Shown here: in pieces, positions 41,185 to 50,097 of the stretch
How the letters are laid out: each line of letters begins with the position of its first letter
Numbering within the stretch: position 1 is the first letter of the stretch
Source of the DNA: Phaeodactylibacter luteus
GTDB lineage: Bacteria; Bacteroidota; Bacteroidia; Chitinophagales; Saprospiraceae
Length of the DNA: 64,000 nt
Assembly (NCBI RefSeq): GCF_007993045.1
Contig: NZ_VOOR01000018.1
Location: 45,933 to 109,932 of the forward strand
Direction: 5' to 3'
Translations under genes and position numbers: made by a program
Notes under the pieces: generated by a model
The model's database searches: none
Told to the model about the DNA's origin: nothing
The model's input: only the letters and a program-made list of their open reading frames with translations

Positions 41185-42639
41185 TTAGGAAAGCTGGAAT
41201 TCAGGAAGGCGGGCAATGTGCCGCAGTAAGAAGGCCATTTGTGCGGGCACAGTGTCCCAGTTGAGGTTCCACTCTCCAGCGTCGTAATAATTTTGTGGCA
41301 CTTCCCACTTGAAGACGGCCGCTGCCCGCTCATAATCTGCCGGCTCGCCCAGCCCCCCGCTAATGAAGTGGCCGACAACGGCGTGGGTCACCTCATAAGG
41401 GTCAATGGAGTTGCTGCTCAGGTCCTTTGCCAACTGAACGAGCACCTGAGGGTGAAACTGGTAAGCCTGGAAGATGAAATAATCGAGGCTTTGCCACCGC
41501 CCGGTCAGGGCATTGGTGTCTATCCAGTCCCGATTGCCGATCCAGCCTTTGACGTCAGGTGGGGCGAACAGCTGTTGCCCGAGCTCGGCCGAGAGAAAGC
41601 CAGTGACCTGTAGCCGTTGAGGGCTGACGGGCAGCCGGCTCTCCCGTAGCATACCGAGCATAAGCTCTACCGGGCTTTTGATCTGTGTGCCGATGACCGC
41701 TTCGTCAAAAAAATGCTCGCTCTTGAAGAGCTGCCGGAATACAGGCTCCAGCTCAAAGTCATGGTTAAGGAAGGTCTGAGCCAGCCCGGAGACAATATCC
41801 TGCTGTGCCTCAGGGTGCACAAAAGCTTGGTATATTTTAGTGCAAATGTGCTGTGCCACCTGTTCGCCCCGCTCGGCAAAGAGCAGGTCGTGCACATCAT
41901 CATACCCCCAGTTCCCGGTCTGCCCAAAAATAGTCTTTGGGGTGTTGTCAAACAGGAGGGGCACAAAGGTGATGGGGTTGCAGAAAGGGGGCGAATTGAT
42001 GCCATTCCACCCGGTGAGGGCGCGGGCTGTTTCGGCAATATCCTGTTGGGTGTAGCCATTATCGAGCCCAAGGGTAAACAGCTCATAGAGCTCCCGGGCA
42101 TAGTTTTCGTTGGCGTCAAAGCGCGTGTTCTGAACACCGTTCAGGAAAATGAGCATGGCCGGAGTGCGCCCCATCTCATGGGTGAATGCCTTGAAATTGC
42201 CCAGCGCGTGCTGCCGCAGGAGGGTAGTATACTGATAGAGGTAGCTAGGGCAGAGGTAAGTATCGAACCGGGTTGCGAAGTGGCTGTGCCAGAACAAGGC
42301 CAGCTTTTCGCGAAAGCCATATTCATGCATACGGCCAAGCCATTGTACGGTCCATTCCAGATACTGCTCAATGCGCTGTTCATTAAAATCGTCATAGTCA
42401 TCGGTCGACCAGCCCGACCACTCCGGAGGGCCAGGCAGCGGCAGGGCTGCGGCTTGGCCCAGCAGTTCGTCTACCAGCGCGGCTGGGTTTTGAGATAAGG
42501 CTTGCTCTAAGGTTTCCGGTGCGGCGCCAAACCCCAATCTCCGGAAGAGGTGCTGAGCTCGGCTGCGGTCCCACGGGGCACTGCTGCTGGGCTGATAGGG
42601 GGCGAGCGTGCCGGTTGCACAGTTTTCGGCTATCATCAT
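41185..42639 (-). CDS. DUF1800 family protein
   Basis: 484 residues from MMIAENCATGTLAPYQPSS. Family features: AQHLFRRLGFGAAPETLEQALSQNP, LALFWHSHFATRFDTY, NENYARELYELFTLGLDNGYTQQDIAETARALTGW and FLSAELGQQLFAPPDVKGWIG. Nineteen nt upstream of the DUF1501 gene on the same strand, so the pair forms an operon. DUF1800 has no established function; the pairing suggests both act on the same exported substrate or complex. No obvious signal peptide is seen at this start. Confidence 0.88.
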   Translation of the reverse strand: MMIAENCATGTLAPYQPSSSAPWDRSRAQHLFRRLGFGAAPETLEQALSQNPAALVDELLGQAAALPLPGPPEWSGWSTDDYDDFNEQRIEQYLEWTVQWLGRMHEYGFREKLALFWHSHFATRFDTYLCPSYLYQYTTLLRQHALGNFKAFTHEMGRTPAMLIFLNGVQNTRFDANENYARELYELFTLGLDNGYTQQDIAETARALTGWNGINSPPFCNPITFVPLLFDNTPKTIFGQTGNWGYDDVHDLLFAERGEQVAQHICTKIYQAFVHPEAQQDIVSGLAQTFLNHDFELEPVFRQLFKSEHFFDEAVIGTQIKSPVELMLGMLRESRLPVSPQRLQVTGFLSAELGQQLFAPPDVKGWIGNRDWIDTNALTGRWQSLDYFIFQAYQFHPQVLVQLAKDLSSNSIDPYEVTHAVVGHFISGGLGEPADYERAAAVFKWEVPQNYYDAGEWNLNWDTVPAQMAFLLRHIARLPEFQLS

Positions 42640-42856
42640 ATCTGGGCAGGGTTTTGGATTTAGAAATGGGGCAGGGCGCCCCGTTTAGGTTCTATGACGA
42701 GCGCATGGCGCTCTGGTTTAAATCAGGAAATAAAAAGTTGGGTTGGCTGGGCCTATTCAGAGGGCTGCCCTTGCCAGCATTTACCTCGTTCATAGCGTGT
42801 GGCAAATCCCCCACGAGCACAGCGCGCCTGCGCTCAGCTCAGACATACCCCGGCTG

Positions 42857-43345
42857 CTAGAACAGGCTGCCCTGCCGGGCAAAACTGAGGGGGTTCTCCA
42901 GCTCCAGCAATTGCCGCTTCATATCCAGCCCATAGAAATAGCCCTGCAGCTCCCCGCTCTTGGCGATGCAGCGGTGGCAGGGCACGATGATTGCAATAGG
43001 GTTGTTGCGGTTGGCCTGCCCTACTGCCCGCACGGCTTTTTTATCGCCCAGCTTTTCGGCTATAGCCTGATAAGTCGTTGTACGGCCATAAGGGATCTGC
43101 AAGAGCTCTTGCCATACTTTCTGATGGAAGGCGGGGGCATCTCCGAAATCAAGCTGCAGGCGAAAGCCTTCCCGGTCGCCCCGGAAATACTCTGCCAGCT
43201 GCAGCACACAGTCGCGCAGCACGTCGGGTATAGGCCCGGCAGGGCACGGCTTGGTGCTCACCATGCGCACCCCGCTAATGCCTGCTGCGCTGCCCTCGAT
43301 GCGCAGGCAGCCAAAAGGCGATAGGAAGTGGGTGAACTCGGTCAT
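42857..43345 (-). CDS. ogt: O6-methylguanine-DNA methyltransferase (MGMT/Ogt)
   Basis: 162 residues. The DNA-binding helix region is VWQELLQIPYGRTTTYQAIAEKLGDKKAVRAVGQANRNNPIAIIVPCHRCIAKSGELQGYFYGLDMKRQLLELE. PCHR holds the acceptor cysteine that takes the methyl group from O6-methylguanine in a suicide reaction. The residue after PCHR is Cys instead of the usual Val, and GYxYG replaces GYxGG. The gene follows csaA on the same strand after 76 nt. Confidence 0.9.
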   Translation of the reverse strand: MTEFTHFLSPFGCLRIEGSAAGISGVRMVSTKPCPAGPIPDVLRDCVLQLAEYFRGDREGFRLQLDFGDAPAFHQKVWQELLQIPYGRTTTYQAIAEKLGDKKAVRAVGQANRNNPIAIIVPCHRCIAKSGELQGYFYGLDMKRQLLELENPLSFARQGSLF

Positions 43346-43421
43346 AAGGATAACTTTGCTCCCTCAAGATACACAAATCCGGCTTACAGTGCCCGCAAAC
43401 CTTCAGCTTTGCTCATGGCCA

Positions 43422-43766
43422 TCAGCTGACTCTCAGCCCGTTGGGCACAGGGGTATCTGGCCGCAGCAGGGTGATGTGGTTGCTTTCGCCCAGTGTGCCC
43501 AAGACCAGGCACTCGCTCATGATGTTGGCAATTTGCTTGGGGGGGAAATTCACCACTGCTATCACTTGCCGCCCTACCAGGCTTTCTGGCTCGTACTCCA
43601 CGGTAATCTGTGCGGAAGTTTTGCGGACCCCAAGTGGCCCAAAGTCGATTTTCAAAATAATGGCAGGCTTGCGGGCTTTGACGTTAGGGGCGGCTTCCAG
43701 TACGGTCCCAACCCTCATGTCTACCTTTTCGAAATCCTCCCAGTTTAGGGTGTGTGCTTGCTCCAT
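43422..43766 (-). CDS. csaA: CsaA-type tRNA-binding/chaperone protein
   Basis: 114 residues forming one OB-fold tRNA-binding domain: FEKVDMRVGTVLEAAPNVKARKPAIILKIDFGPLGVRKTSAQITVEYEPESLVGRQVIAVVNFPPKQIANIMSECLVLG. Length and motifs match CsaA, a homodimeric export-related chaperone in Bacillus. The role in Bacteroidota is untested. Upstream of ogt in the same direction. The ~250 nt before the next minus-strand gene (43767-44018) hold nothing recognisable. Confidence 0.9.
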   Translation of the reverse strand: MEQAHTLNWEDFEKVDMRVGTVLEAAPNVKARKPAIILKIDFGPLGVRKTSAQITVEYEPESLVGRQVIAVVNFPPKQIANIMSECLVLGTLGESNHITLLRPDTPVPNGLRVS

Positions 43767-44018
43767 AGCTCTTTGGTTGTTGGTTTAGTGTAGTGGAGAA
43801 AATAGCTCAGTTAACCCTGCAATGCCCCCCGGGTCATCAAGGCGCTATAGCCTGGCCACTTAGGGCATATTGAGGGCTCGCTCCTGTTGCCCATCAACGC
43901 TTGATGAACCTGGCTTCTTCGCTGGGCTTTTATATCGAAACCGCTCCAAACAAGCTTTTAGGGCCCACACCACGCCGTAGGCGCGCAGCGGAGTCTTAGG
44001 CTGGCGGACGAAATAAAA

Positions 44019-45350
44019 TCAATTCCCAGAAGAGCGGGGCACCAGCCCTGCCCTCACGCGTTGCGCTTCTTCAGCGTTGTGGCTCTGCCAGAGCACTTTG
44101 TCCATACGCCACTGCCCCCATGCATTTTGCGAAAGCAGCACATAATCGAACCCCCAGATCGCTTTGACTTTTGCGGAAGCCACGCGGTTGTCAATATCAA
44201 AAATCTCCACTTCATCCGGAGCACCTTCCGGCAGCCACCCTTTGCGGTTGTAGTTGGCCGCAGTGCGCAGCAAGCCCTCAAAAGTCATATCCGTGTAGCT
44301 CCAATTGCCATCTCCGGGCGAGTAATAATGCCCTGACTTCTGCAGGGTGCTGTCTGCTACTGAGTAGGCGAGGGTGCTGTCTGCCTCATAAATGGCTGCA
44401 ACGTAGGTATGAAGGGTTTTATTGATTTCTTTTTCGTCGAAGGCGGCTACCCGCTGCATGAGGCGGTCTATAGCTGAGAAATAAGCCTCAGGCTGCTCCA
44501 GCCAGCCATAATGCCCGCAGGCTGGCAGATAAACCAGCTCCGCATTTGGCAGTGCGCCTGCTGCGGCCTCGGCCGGCCCTTTGCCGATTAGGTCCGCCTC
44601 CCCTTGCAGGATGAGCGCGGGCTTTAGGAAGCGGCTCAGCTCAGGCTTGACGTCATAGCCAATGCGCCGCAAGTCTTCCCAAACCCAGCGGTTGATGTCC
44701 CGTTCGCCCTGCCCCAATCGAGCGGCAACCTGCTCCAGGTGCTCCTCGTCCTTGTACAAGTAAGCTGCAGCTAAGGCTCGGCGGCGGCCCAGATCGGCCT
44801 CAGGGCTTTCGTCCCCTCCCTCAATCCTGGCCGACCAGTAATCAAGGGAATCGCGCTGCTGTTGGGTAAGGCTGCCCCGTAGGTCAAAGCCGTCCAGCAT
44901 GCCCAAATCTGGCCCGCCTGAAGCCGAAGCAATGAGCCCTTTGGCCATCCCAGGGTGCCGGGCTGTATAATAGCTGGCCAAGATACCCCCAAAGGAGTGC
45001 CCCATCACTACCCACTCTTGTAAGCCCAATTGCCGCCGGAGGGCTTCTATGTCAGCTACCATCAAATCCATAGTGACCGTTTCCGGCCCTGGGCTGCGCA
45101 GTTGGGTGCGCCCGGTGCCCCGCTGATCGTAAAGGATGACCTGATACTTCTTCGCTAATGCAGCGGCCAGCCCTTCAAAGCCTTGGCTGTTCAGGCCCGG
45201 GCCTCCGTTGATGAGCAGAATGGGCGCTCCGTTTCCGTAAACCCGATAGTAGGTCTGTACGCCGTCGCGCCCGGGGGCCATGCCCTCGATTTGTGCATAG
45301 CCGGCAAGGGCGGCCAGCAGCAGGGCGAATGTGAGGATGCTTTTTTGCAT
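44019..45350 (-). CDS. Secreted alpha/beta hydrolase (proline iminopeptidase-like) fused to an NTF2-like domain
   Basis: 443 residues from MQKSILTFALLLAALAGYAQ (signal peptide). The hydrolase part (about 20-310) has the oxyanion motif NGGPGLNS, DQRGTGRT, the nucleophile GHSFGG (Ser near 125), an Asp in LQGEADLIG and the His in CGHYGWLEQPE. The S33 peptidase fold suggests release of N-terminal residues or hydrolysis of small esters. A C-terminal SnoaL/DUF4440-like domain (about 320-435, EINKTLHTYVAAIYEADSTLAYSV...VASAKVKAIWGFDYVLLSQNAWGQWRMDKVLW) is fused on, an uncommon combination. Confidence 0.8.
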   Translation of the reverse strand: MQKSILTFALLLAALAGYAQIEGMAPGRDGVQTYYRVYGNGAPILLINGGPGLNSQGFEGLAAALAKKYQVILYDQRGTGRTQLRSPGPETVTMDLMVADIEALRRQLGLQEWVVMGHSFGGILASYYTARHPGMAKGLIASASGGPDLGMLDGFDLRGSLTQQQRDSLDYWSARIEGGDESPEADLGRRRALAAAYLYKDEEHLEQVAARLGQGERDINRWVWEDLRRIGYDVKPELSRFLKPALILQGEADLIGKGPAEAAAGALPNAELVYLPACGHYGWLEQPEAYFSAIDRLMQRVAAFDEKEINKTLHTYVAAIYEADSTLAYSVADSTLQKSGHYYSPGDGNWSYTDMTFEGLLRTAANYNRKGWLPEGAPDEVEIFDIDNRVASAKVKAIWGFDYVLLSQNAWGQWRMDKVLWQSHNAEEAQRVRAGLVPRSSGN

Positions 45351-45406
45351 GTGGGGTGATTTTTGAGTAAAGCTACTAATGGCACTTATCAGCTTGCCGT
45401 TTCTTT

Positions 45407-45535
45407 GGGCCTGCCCCTGCACCATGTGATTGGGGCCTGCCCCTGCCAGCGGGCAGGTGCCGCTATGCTACGGGGCTCGCTCTTCGCTCGGCCCTATCGG
45501 GCTTCCACCCCTCCGCAGCGCTAGGCCGATGCCAC
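45407..45535 (+). repeat. R130 dispersed intergenic repeat, copy d
   Basis: Two GGGCCTGCCCCTGC units, GGGCAGGTGCCGCTATGCTA, CGGGGCTCGCTCTTCGCTCG and CCGCAGCGCTAG. It lies upstream of the alpha/beta hydrolase gene and downstream of the aldehyde dehydrogenase gene. GCGCTAG is followed by 12 nt and then ATAAAACC, so no CTAGTG element abuts this copy. Confidence 0.85.
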
Positions 45536-45732
45536 CATAAAACCAGAATGGTTGGGGTATTATGGGTTGTGCCCGATGCCATGGCGGGCAAAAATTAAAG
45601 AAAATATGCGTTAGCTGCGGCTATTGCGCCCGTTTTGTAGAAGGCCCGCAATATTTCCTCCCCCAAAATGCGAATGCGGCACCGGGCCCGTAAGCCCAAT
45701 GCCGCATGTGCTGTGCTATGCCCAAAGGCATG

Positions 45733-47262
45733 CTAGTCCAGATCGAACTTGATGCCCTGTGCCAGAGGCACGGTTGTGCTGTAGTTGATGGTATTGGTCT
45801 GCCGGCGCATATACGCTTTCCAGGCATCAGAGCCGCTTTCCCGGCCACCGCCAGTCTCTTTTTCGCCACCGAACGCACCGCCGATCTCGGCACCGCTTGT
45901 ACCGATATTGACATTGGCGATGCCGCAGTCCGAACCAGCAGCGGAGAGGAAGCGCTCTGCTTCGCGCAGGTCGTTGGTCATAATGGCAGAGGACAAGCCC
46001 TGTGGCACCTCGTTTTGAATGGCGATCGCCTCTTCCAGCTCACTGTATTTGATGAGGTAGAGAATGGGGGCGAAAGTTTCGGTATGCACGGTTTTGTAAT
46101 CGTGCTCCGCTTCTACGATGCAAGGCTTCACATAGCAGCCGCTCTCGTAGCCTTCCCCTTCGAGCACACCGCCAGAAACCAGGAGCTTGCCGCCCTCTTG
46201 TTGTACGGCTTCGAGCGCATTGAGGTAATTCTGCACCGCGTCCTTGTCAATGAGCGGCCCTACGTGGTTGTTCTGATCAAGAGGGTTGCCGATGCGCAGC
46301 TGCCCGTAAGCCTTGGTCATTTTCTCCTTTACCTCGTTGTAGATGCTGTCATGCACAATGAGGCGGCGGGTGGTCGTACAGCGCTGCCCAGCCGTGCCCA
46401 CTGCACCGAACAGGGCGCCTGTGAGCACCACGTTGATGTCAGCGCTTGGGGTAACGATGATGGCGTTGTTGCCGCCCAGCTCAAGGATGGTCTTGCCCAT
46501 TCGGGCCGCTACGGTCGCGCCTACAATTTTGCCCATACGGGTGCTGCCCGTGGCAGAGATCAAAGGCATGCGGGTATCATTGGTCATCAGCTCGCCGATT
46601 TTATAATCGCCGTTGATGATGCTGGAAATCCCTTCGGGCACGTCGTTCTCCTTCAGGACTTCGCGCAGGATGTTTTGGCAGGCCACAGCACAGAGGGGGG
46701 CTTTTTCCGATGCTTTCCAAACCGTCACATCGCCACAAACCAGTGCGATCATGGAGTTCCAAGACCATACGGCGACCGGGAAGTTGAAGGCAGAAATAAT
46801 GCCCACGACCCCAAGTGGGTGCCACTGCTCATACATGCGGTGGTTGGGCCGCTCAGAGTGCATCGTCAGGCCGTACAGCTGCCGGGACAAGCCTACTGCG
46901 AAATCGCAAATATCAATCATCTCTTGTACTTCGCCCCAGCCTTCTTGCAGGCTCTTGCCCATTTCGTAGGAAACGAGGCGTCCGAGTTCGTCCTTGTATT
47001 CACGGAGCTTCAAGCCGTATTGGCGGACAATCTCGCCACGGACAGGGGCAGGAGTAGTGCGCCAGGTTTTAAAAGCCGCTTGGGCAGCAGCCATCACCTG
47101 TTCGTACTCTTCAGGGGTCGTTTGGCTTACTTTGCCAATCAGCTGGCCGTTTACAGGGGTATAAGACTCGATGTACTGCCCGGAATCCATGGTCTTGAGG
47201 CCAGTACTTGTACCGGCATTCTGGTCTTTGAGGCCCAGGGTCTGCAGGAATGTGGTATCCAT
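45733..47262 (-). CDS. ALDH7-type aldehyde dehydrogenase
   Basis: 509 residues. NAD-dependent ALDH fold with FNFPVAVWSWNSMIALVCGDVTVWKASEKAP (nucleotide binding), the catalytic Glu in ILELGGNNAIIV and the catalytic Cys in GTAGQRCTTTRR. The ELGGNNAIIV form and the C-terminal GIANVNIGTSGAEIGGAFGGEKETGGGRESGSDAWKAYMRRQT point to the ALDH7A1/antiquitin group, which oxidises alpha-aminoadipate semialdehyde in lysine breakdown and other aldehydes. Located 92 nt downstream of aspS on the same strand. Confidence 0.92.
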   Translation of the reverse strand: MDTTFLQTLGLKDQNAGTSTGLKTMDSGQYIESYTPVNGQLIGKVSQTTPEEYEQVMAAAQAAFKTWRTTPAPVRGEIVRQYGLKLREYKDELGRLVSYEMGKSLQEGWGEVQEMIDICDFAVGLSRQLYGLTMHSERPNHRMYEQWHPLGVVGIISAFNFPVAVWSWNSMIALVCGDVTVWKASEKAPLCAVACQNILREVLKENDVPEGISSIINGDYKIGELMTNDTRMPLISATGSTRMGKIVGATVAARMGKTILELGGNNAIIVTPSADINVVLTGALFGAVGTAGQRCTTTRRLIVHDSIYNEVKEKMTKAYGQLRIGNPLDQNNHVGPLIDKDAVQNYLNALEAVQQEGGKLLVSGGVLEGEGYESGCYVKPCIVEAEHDYKTVHTETFAPILYLIKYSELEEAIAIQNEVPQGLSSAIMTNDLREAERFLSAAGSDCGIANVNIGTSGAEIGGAFGGEKETGGGRESGSDAWKAYMRRQTNTINYSTTVPLAQGIKFDLD

Positions 47263-47354
47263 ATCTAATTTGGTTTAATTGGCAGCTGCATCTGCTGCCT
47301 TGCTATGTTGAAAGTAAGCGGCCGGAGCGTATGCCGCCCCGGCCAGAGCGCTTG

Positions 47355-49121
47355 TTAATCGATTTTGGTCTGTGCCAAGTGGAGCTCATCGAGCTGCTCA
47401 GGGTGCACAGGTGCGGGCGCGTCGATCATCATATCCCTGCCCATATTGTTTTTCGGGAAGGCGATGAAGTCCCGGATAGAGCTCTGCCCGTTCATCACAG
47501 CACAGAGGCGGTCGAAGCCAAAGGCGATACCACCGTGGGGCGGTGCACCGTACTCAAAGGCGCCCATCAGGAAGCCAAACTGAGCTTCTGCTTCTTCATC
47601 CGTGAAGCCGAGCAGCTTGAAGTTCTTTTCTTGCAGCTTGCGGTCGTGGATACGGATAGAGCCGCCACCAATCTCAGAGCCATTGATGACCAGGTCATAA
47701 GCATCGGCGCGCAGGCTTTTCATGGTTTCGTGCCCGCCACTAAGCATGCGTGCCACATCTTCCTTCTTGGGGGAGGTGAAAGGGTGGTGCATAGCGTAGA
47801 AGCGTTCGGTCTCTTCGTCCCATTCCAGCAGCGGGAAATCCACTACCCAGAGGGGTTTGAAGTCGCCCGGCTTCATCAGGCCAAGACGGCGGCCCATTTC
47901 CAGCCGAAGCTCGTTGAGCTGCTTGCGTGTCTTGTCGGCTTCTCCGGCCAGGACAAGCATCAGGTCGCCCGGTTGCGCGCCCATCTTATCCGCCCAGCCC
48001 TTTAGGTCTTCCGTGTTGAAGAACTTGTCAACAGAAGATTTGAAGGTGCCATCTTCGTTGTATTTCACATAGACCAAGCCCTTGGCCCCAATCTGCGGGC
48101 GCTGCACCCATTGGGTCAGCTCATCCACCTGCTTACGGGTATAGGCAGCACAACCTGTAGCGTTGATGCCCACGACGAGCTCCACGCTGTCGAAAACCTT
48201 AAAGCCTTTATGCTGAGCCAGCTCATTGAGCTCGGTGAACTCCATGCCAAAGCGGAGGTCCGGCTTGTCTGAGCCAAAGCGGCGCATTGCATCGTCGTAG
48301 GTCATACGTGGGAAAGCCGGAAGGTCAATGCCCTTGAGGGCTTTGAACAGGTGACGGGTCAGGCCTTCGAAAGTATTGAGGATGTCCTCTTGGGTAACAA
48401 ACGCCATCTCGCAGTCAATCTGTGTAAACTCCGGCTGCCGGTCGGCGCGCAAGTCTTCATCCCGGAAGCACTTCACGATTTGGAAGTACTTGTCAAAGCC
48501 AGAGACCATAAGGATCTGCTTGAACGTCTGCGGGGACTGCGGCAGGGCGTAGAACTGGCCGGGGTTCATACGGGAAGGCACTACAAAATCCCTTGCGCCC
48601 TCGGGCGTGCTCTTGATGAGGAAAGGTGTTTCAATCTCAAGGAAGCCTTCATCGGCTAAGTGCTTGCGGGTTTCGATGCCGAGCCTGCTGCGGAACATGA
48701 TGTTCTCCTGTACCGGGCGCCGGCGGAGGTCGAGGTAGCGGTACTTCATGCGCAAGTCGTCTCCCCCATCGGTATCGTCATCGATGGTAAAGGGCGGGAC
48801 GCTTGAGGCATTCAGGATGGTCAGCTCAGTGACTTCGATCTCCACTTCTCCAGTTGGTATCTTGTCGTTTTTGGAAGCCCGCTCTGCTACTTTGCCTTTG
48901 GCTTGCAGGACAAACTCACGCCCTACGCTGCGCGCTTGCTCCAATAGCTCCGGGGAGGAGATGTCTTCATTGAACAACAGCTGCGTCACGCCGTAGCGGT
49001 CGCGAAGGTCGATAAAGAGCATATAGCCTTTGTCGCGTACAGTCTGTGCCCATCCACTGAGGACAACTTCCTGCCCGACGTCGGAAATGCGGAGGGCTCC
49101 GCAGGTATGAGTACGGTACAT
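47355..49121 (-). CDS. aspS: Aspartyl-tRNA synthetase
   Basis: 588 residues, the size of bacterial AspRS. The N-terminal OB fold that binds the anticodon starts [24 protein letters not shown]. Class II motifs 1-3 are visible (e.g. [46 protein letters not shown], and GIAFGFDRL). A bacteria-specific GAD insertion lies between motifs 2 and 3. It charges tRNA-Asp, whose gene is in the same window at 60491-60564. A possible -7 box (TACTTTTG) lies at 49177-49184 on the minus strand. Confidence 0.96.
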   Translation of the reverse strand: MYRTHTCGALRISDVGQEVVLSGWAQTVRDKGYMLFIDLRDRYGVTQLLFNEDISSPELLEQARSVGREFVLQAKGKVAERASKNDKIPTGEVEIEVTELTILNASSVPPFTIDDDTDGGDDLRMKYRYLDLRRRPVQENIMFRSRLGIETRKHLADEGFLEIETPFLIKSTPEGARDFVVPSRMNPGQFYALPQSPQTFKQILMVSGFDKYFQIVKCFRDEDLRADRQPEFTQIDCEMAFVTQEDILNTFEGLTRHLFKALKGIDLPAFPRMTYDDAMRRFGSDKPDLRFGMEFTELNELAQHKGFKVFDSVELVVGINATGCAAYTRKQVDELTQWVQRPQIGAKGLVYVKYNEDGTFKSSVDKFFNTEDLKGWADKMGAQPGDLMLVLAGEADKTRKQLNELRLEMGRRLGLMKPGDFKPLWVVDFPLLEWDEETERFYAMHHPFTSPKKEDVARMLSGGHETMKSLRADAYDLVINGSEIGGGSIRIHDRKLQEKNFKLLGFTDEEAEAQFGFLMGAFEYGAPPHGGIAFGFDRLCAVMNGQSSIRDFIAFPKNNMGRDMMIDAPAPVHPEQLDELHLAQTKID

Positions 49122-49280
49122 GGGTATAGTTTTTTTAATCTGCTATCTGATACGGCCCTTACCCGGGCGCTGCGCGCAAAAGTACTGAATTTGCGGGGGC
49201 TCTCCTACCTTGTCCGGCAAATCCTTTATGGCGGCAAAGCCAAGGCCATTGGGCGTAAACTGAAATGTCTCAGGCTTCAG

Positions 49281-49393
49281 CATTAGAACGGCATCGGACT
49301 AGCGCTGCGGAGGGGTGGCAAGCCCGATAGGGCCGAGCGGATAGCGAGCCCCGCAGCATAGCGGCACCTGCCCAACGGCAGGGGCAGTCCCCA
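49281..49393 (-). repeat. R130 dispersed intergenic repeat, copy e
   Basis: Inverted copy with CTAGCGCTGCGGAGGGG, CCCGATAGGGCCGAGCGG, AGCGAGCCCCGCAGCATAGC and CCTGCCCAACGGCAGGGGCA. CATTAG (49281-49286) lies exactly 12 nt outside CTAGCGC, the same distance at which CTAGTG stands in copies c and f; here CTAGTG has drifted to CTAATG. It sits between aspS and the PhnA-like gene. Confidence 0.8.
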
Positions 49394-49447
49394 TCCCGTG
49401 AAGCAGGCTAGGCTGGCCAAAAAATGACAAGCTGAAGGGTGCGCAGG

Positions 49448-50026
49448 CTATTTGGACTTTTTGACGAACTCCGTCAGGATGACAATCTGCTGCCCTTCCA
49501 CCCGGCCTTCAATCTGCCCGGGGTTATCGGGCACCAGGCCAATGCGGCGCACAGCTGTCCCTCTTTTGGCTGTAAAATTGGCCCCTTTCACTTTAAGGTC
49601 TTTGATGAGGACTACGGTGTCCCCAGCCTGTAGCACCTGCCCATTGCTGTCCAGGTGGGTCACCAAGTCTTCGGGGGAAGGCGGCAGCCCAGCCTTGGCC
49701 CAAGCCAAGGTTTCTTCGTCCAGGTATAGCATCTCGATGAGCGCCAAAGGCCAGCCCTCGTCTTTAAGCTGATGAAGGGTGCGCCAAGCCAGCACCTGCA
49801 CGGCAGGCACGGTGCTCCACATACTGTCGTTGAGGCATCGCCAGTGTACGGCATCCATAGGCTGCTCCCCTTGCAGCTGTCCGTGGCAGGCTGAGCATAT
49901 CCAAACGTGGGCGTCTTCCCCTGCCCCGGGGGCATGAGCTACTTCGTAAGCCAGTTCAGGAGCATCGCTGTTGCAGAGTTCACAGTGCCCCTGACTTCGG
50001 GCCTGCAGAGATTTTTCTAAATTCAT
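49448..50026 (-). CDS. PhnA domain protein (YjdM-like)
   Basis: 192 residues. An N-terminal zinc-ribbon-like segment has CELCNSD and CSACH. The C-terminal PhnA domain is DSNGQVLQAGDTVVLIKDLKVKGANFTAKRGTAVRRIGLVPDNPGQIEGRVEGQQIVILTEFVKK. PhnA proteins were named from the alkylphosphonate region of E. coli, but the link to phosphonate use is weak, and in Bacteroidota the function is unknown. Single gene; R130 copy e lies on its downstream side. Confidence 0.85.
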   Translation of the reverse strand: MNLEKSLQARSQGHCELCNSDAPELAYEVAHAPGAGEDAHVWICSACHGQLQGEQPMDAVHWRCLNDSMWSTVPAVQVLAWRTLHQLKDEGWPLALIEMLYLDEETLAWAKAGLPPSPEDLVTHLDSNGQVLQAGDTVVLIKDLKVKGANFTAKRGTAVRRIGLVPDNPGQIEGRVEGQQIVILTEFVKKSK

Positions 50027-50097
50027 GATTACAGTTTGAGCACGCGGCTTTTCGCCAAAAGTAGGTATTCTGTTACAGGGGGGGCTTCTTTTCCGGG

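Noticed and set aside
43767..44018. A further R130 or CTAG element between csaA and the hydrolase gene
   Set aside because: The region is GC-rich with short words resembling R130, but none of the core words or CTAG-bounded inverted repeats are present.
45706..47268. A 520-codon plus-strand frame opposite the aldehyde dehydrogenase
   Set aside because: The minus strand encodes a complete ALDH7 protein with catalytic Glu and Cys; the antisense frame is a composition artefact of GC-rich codons.
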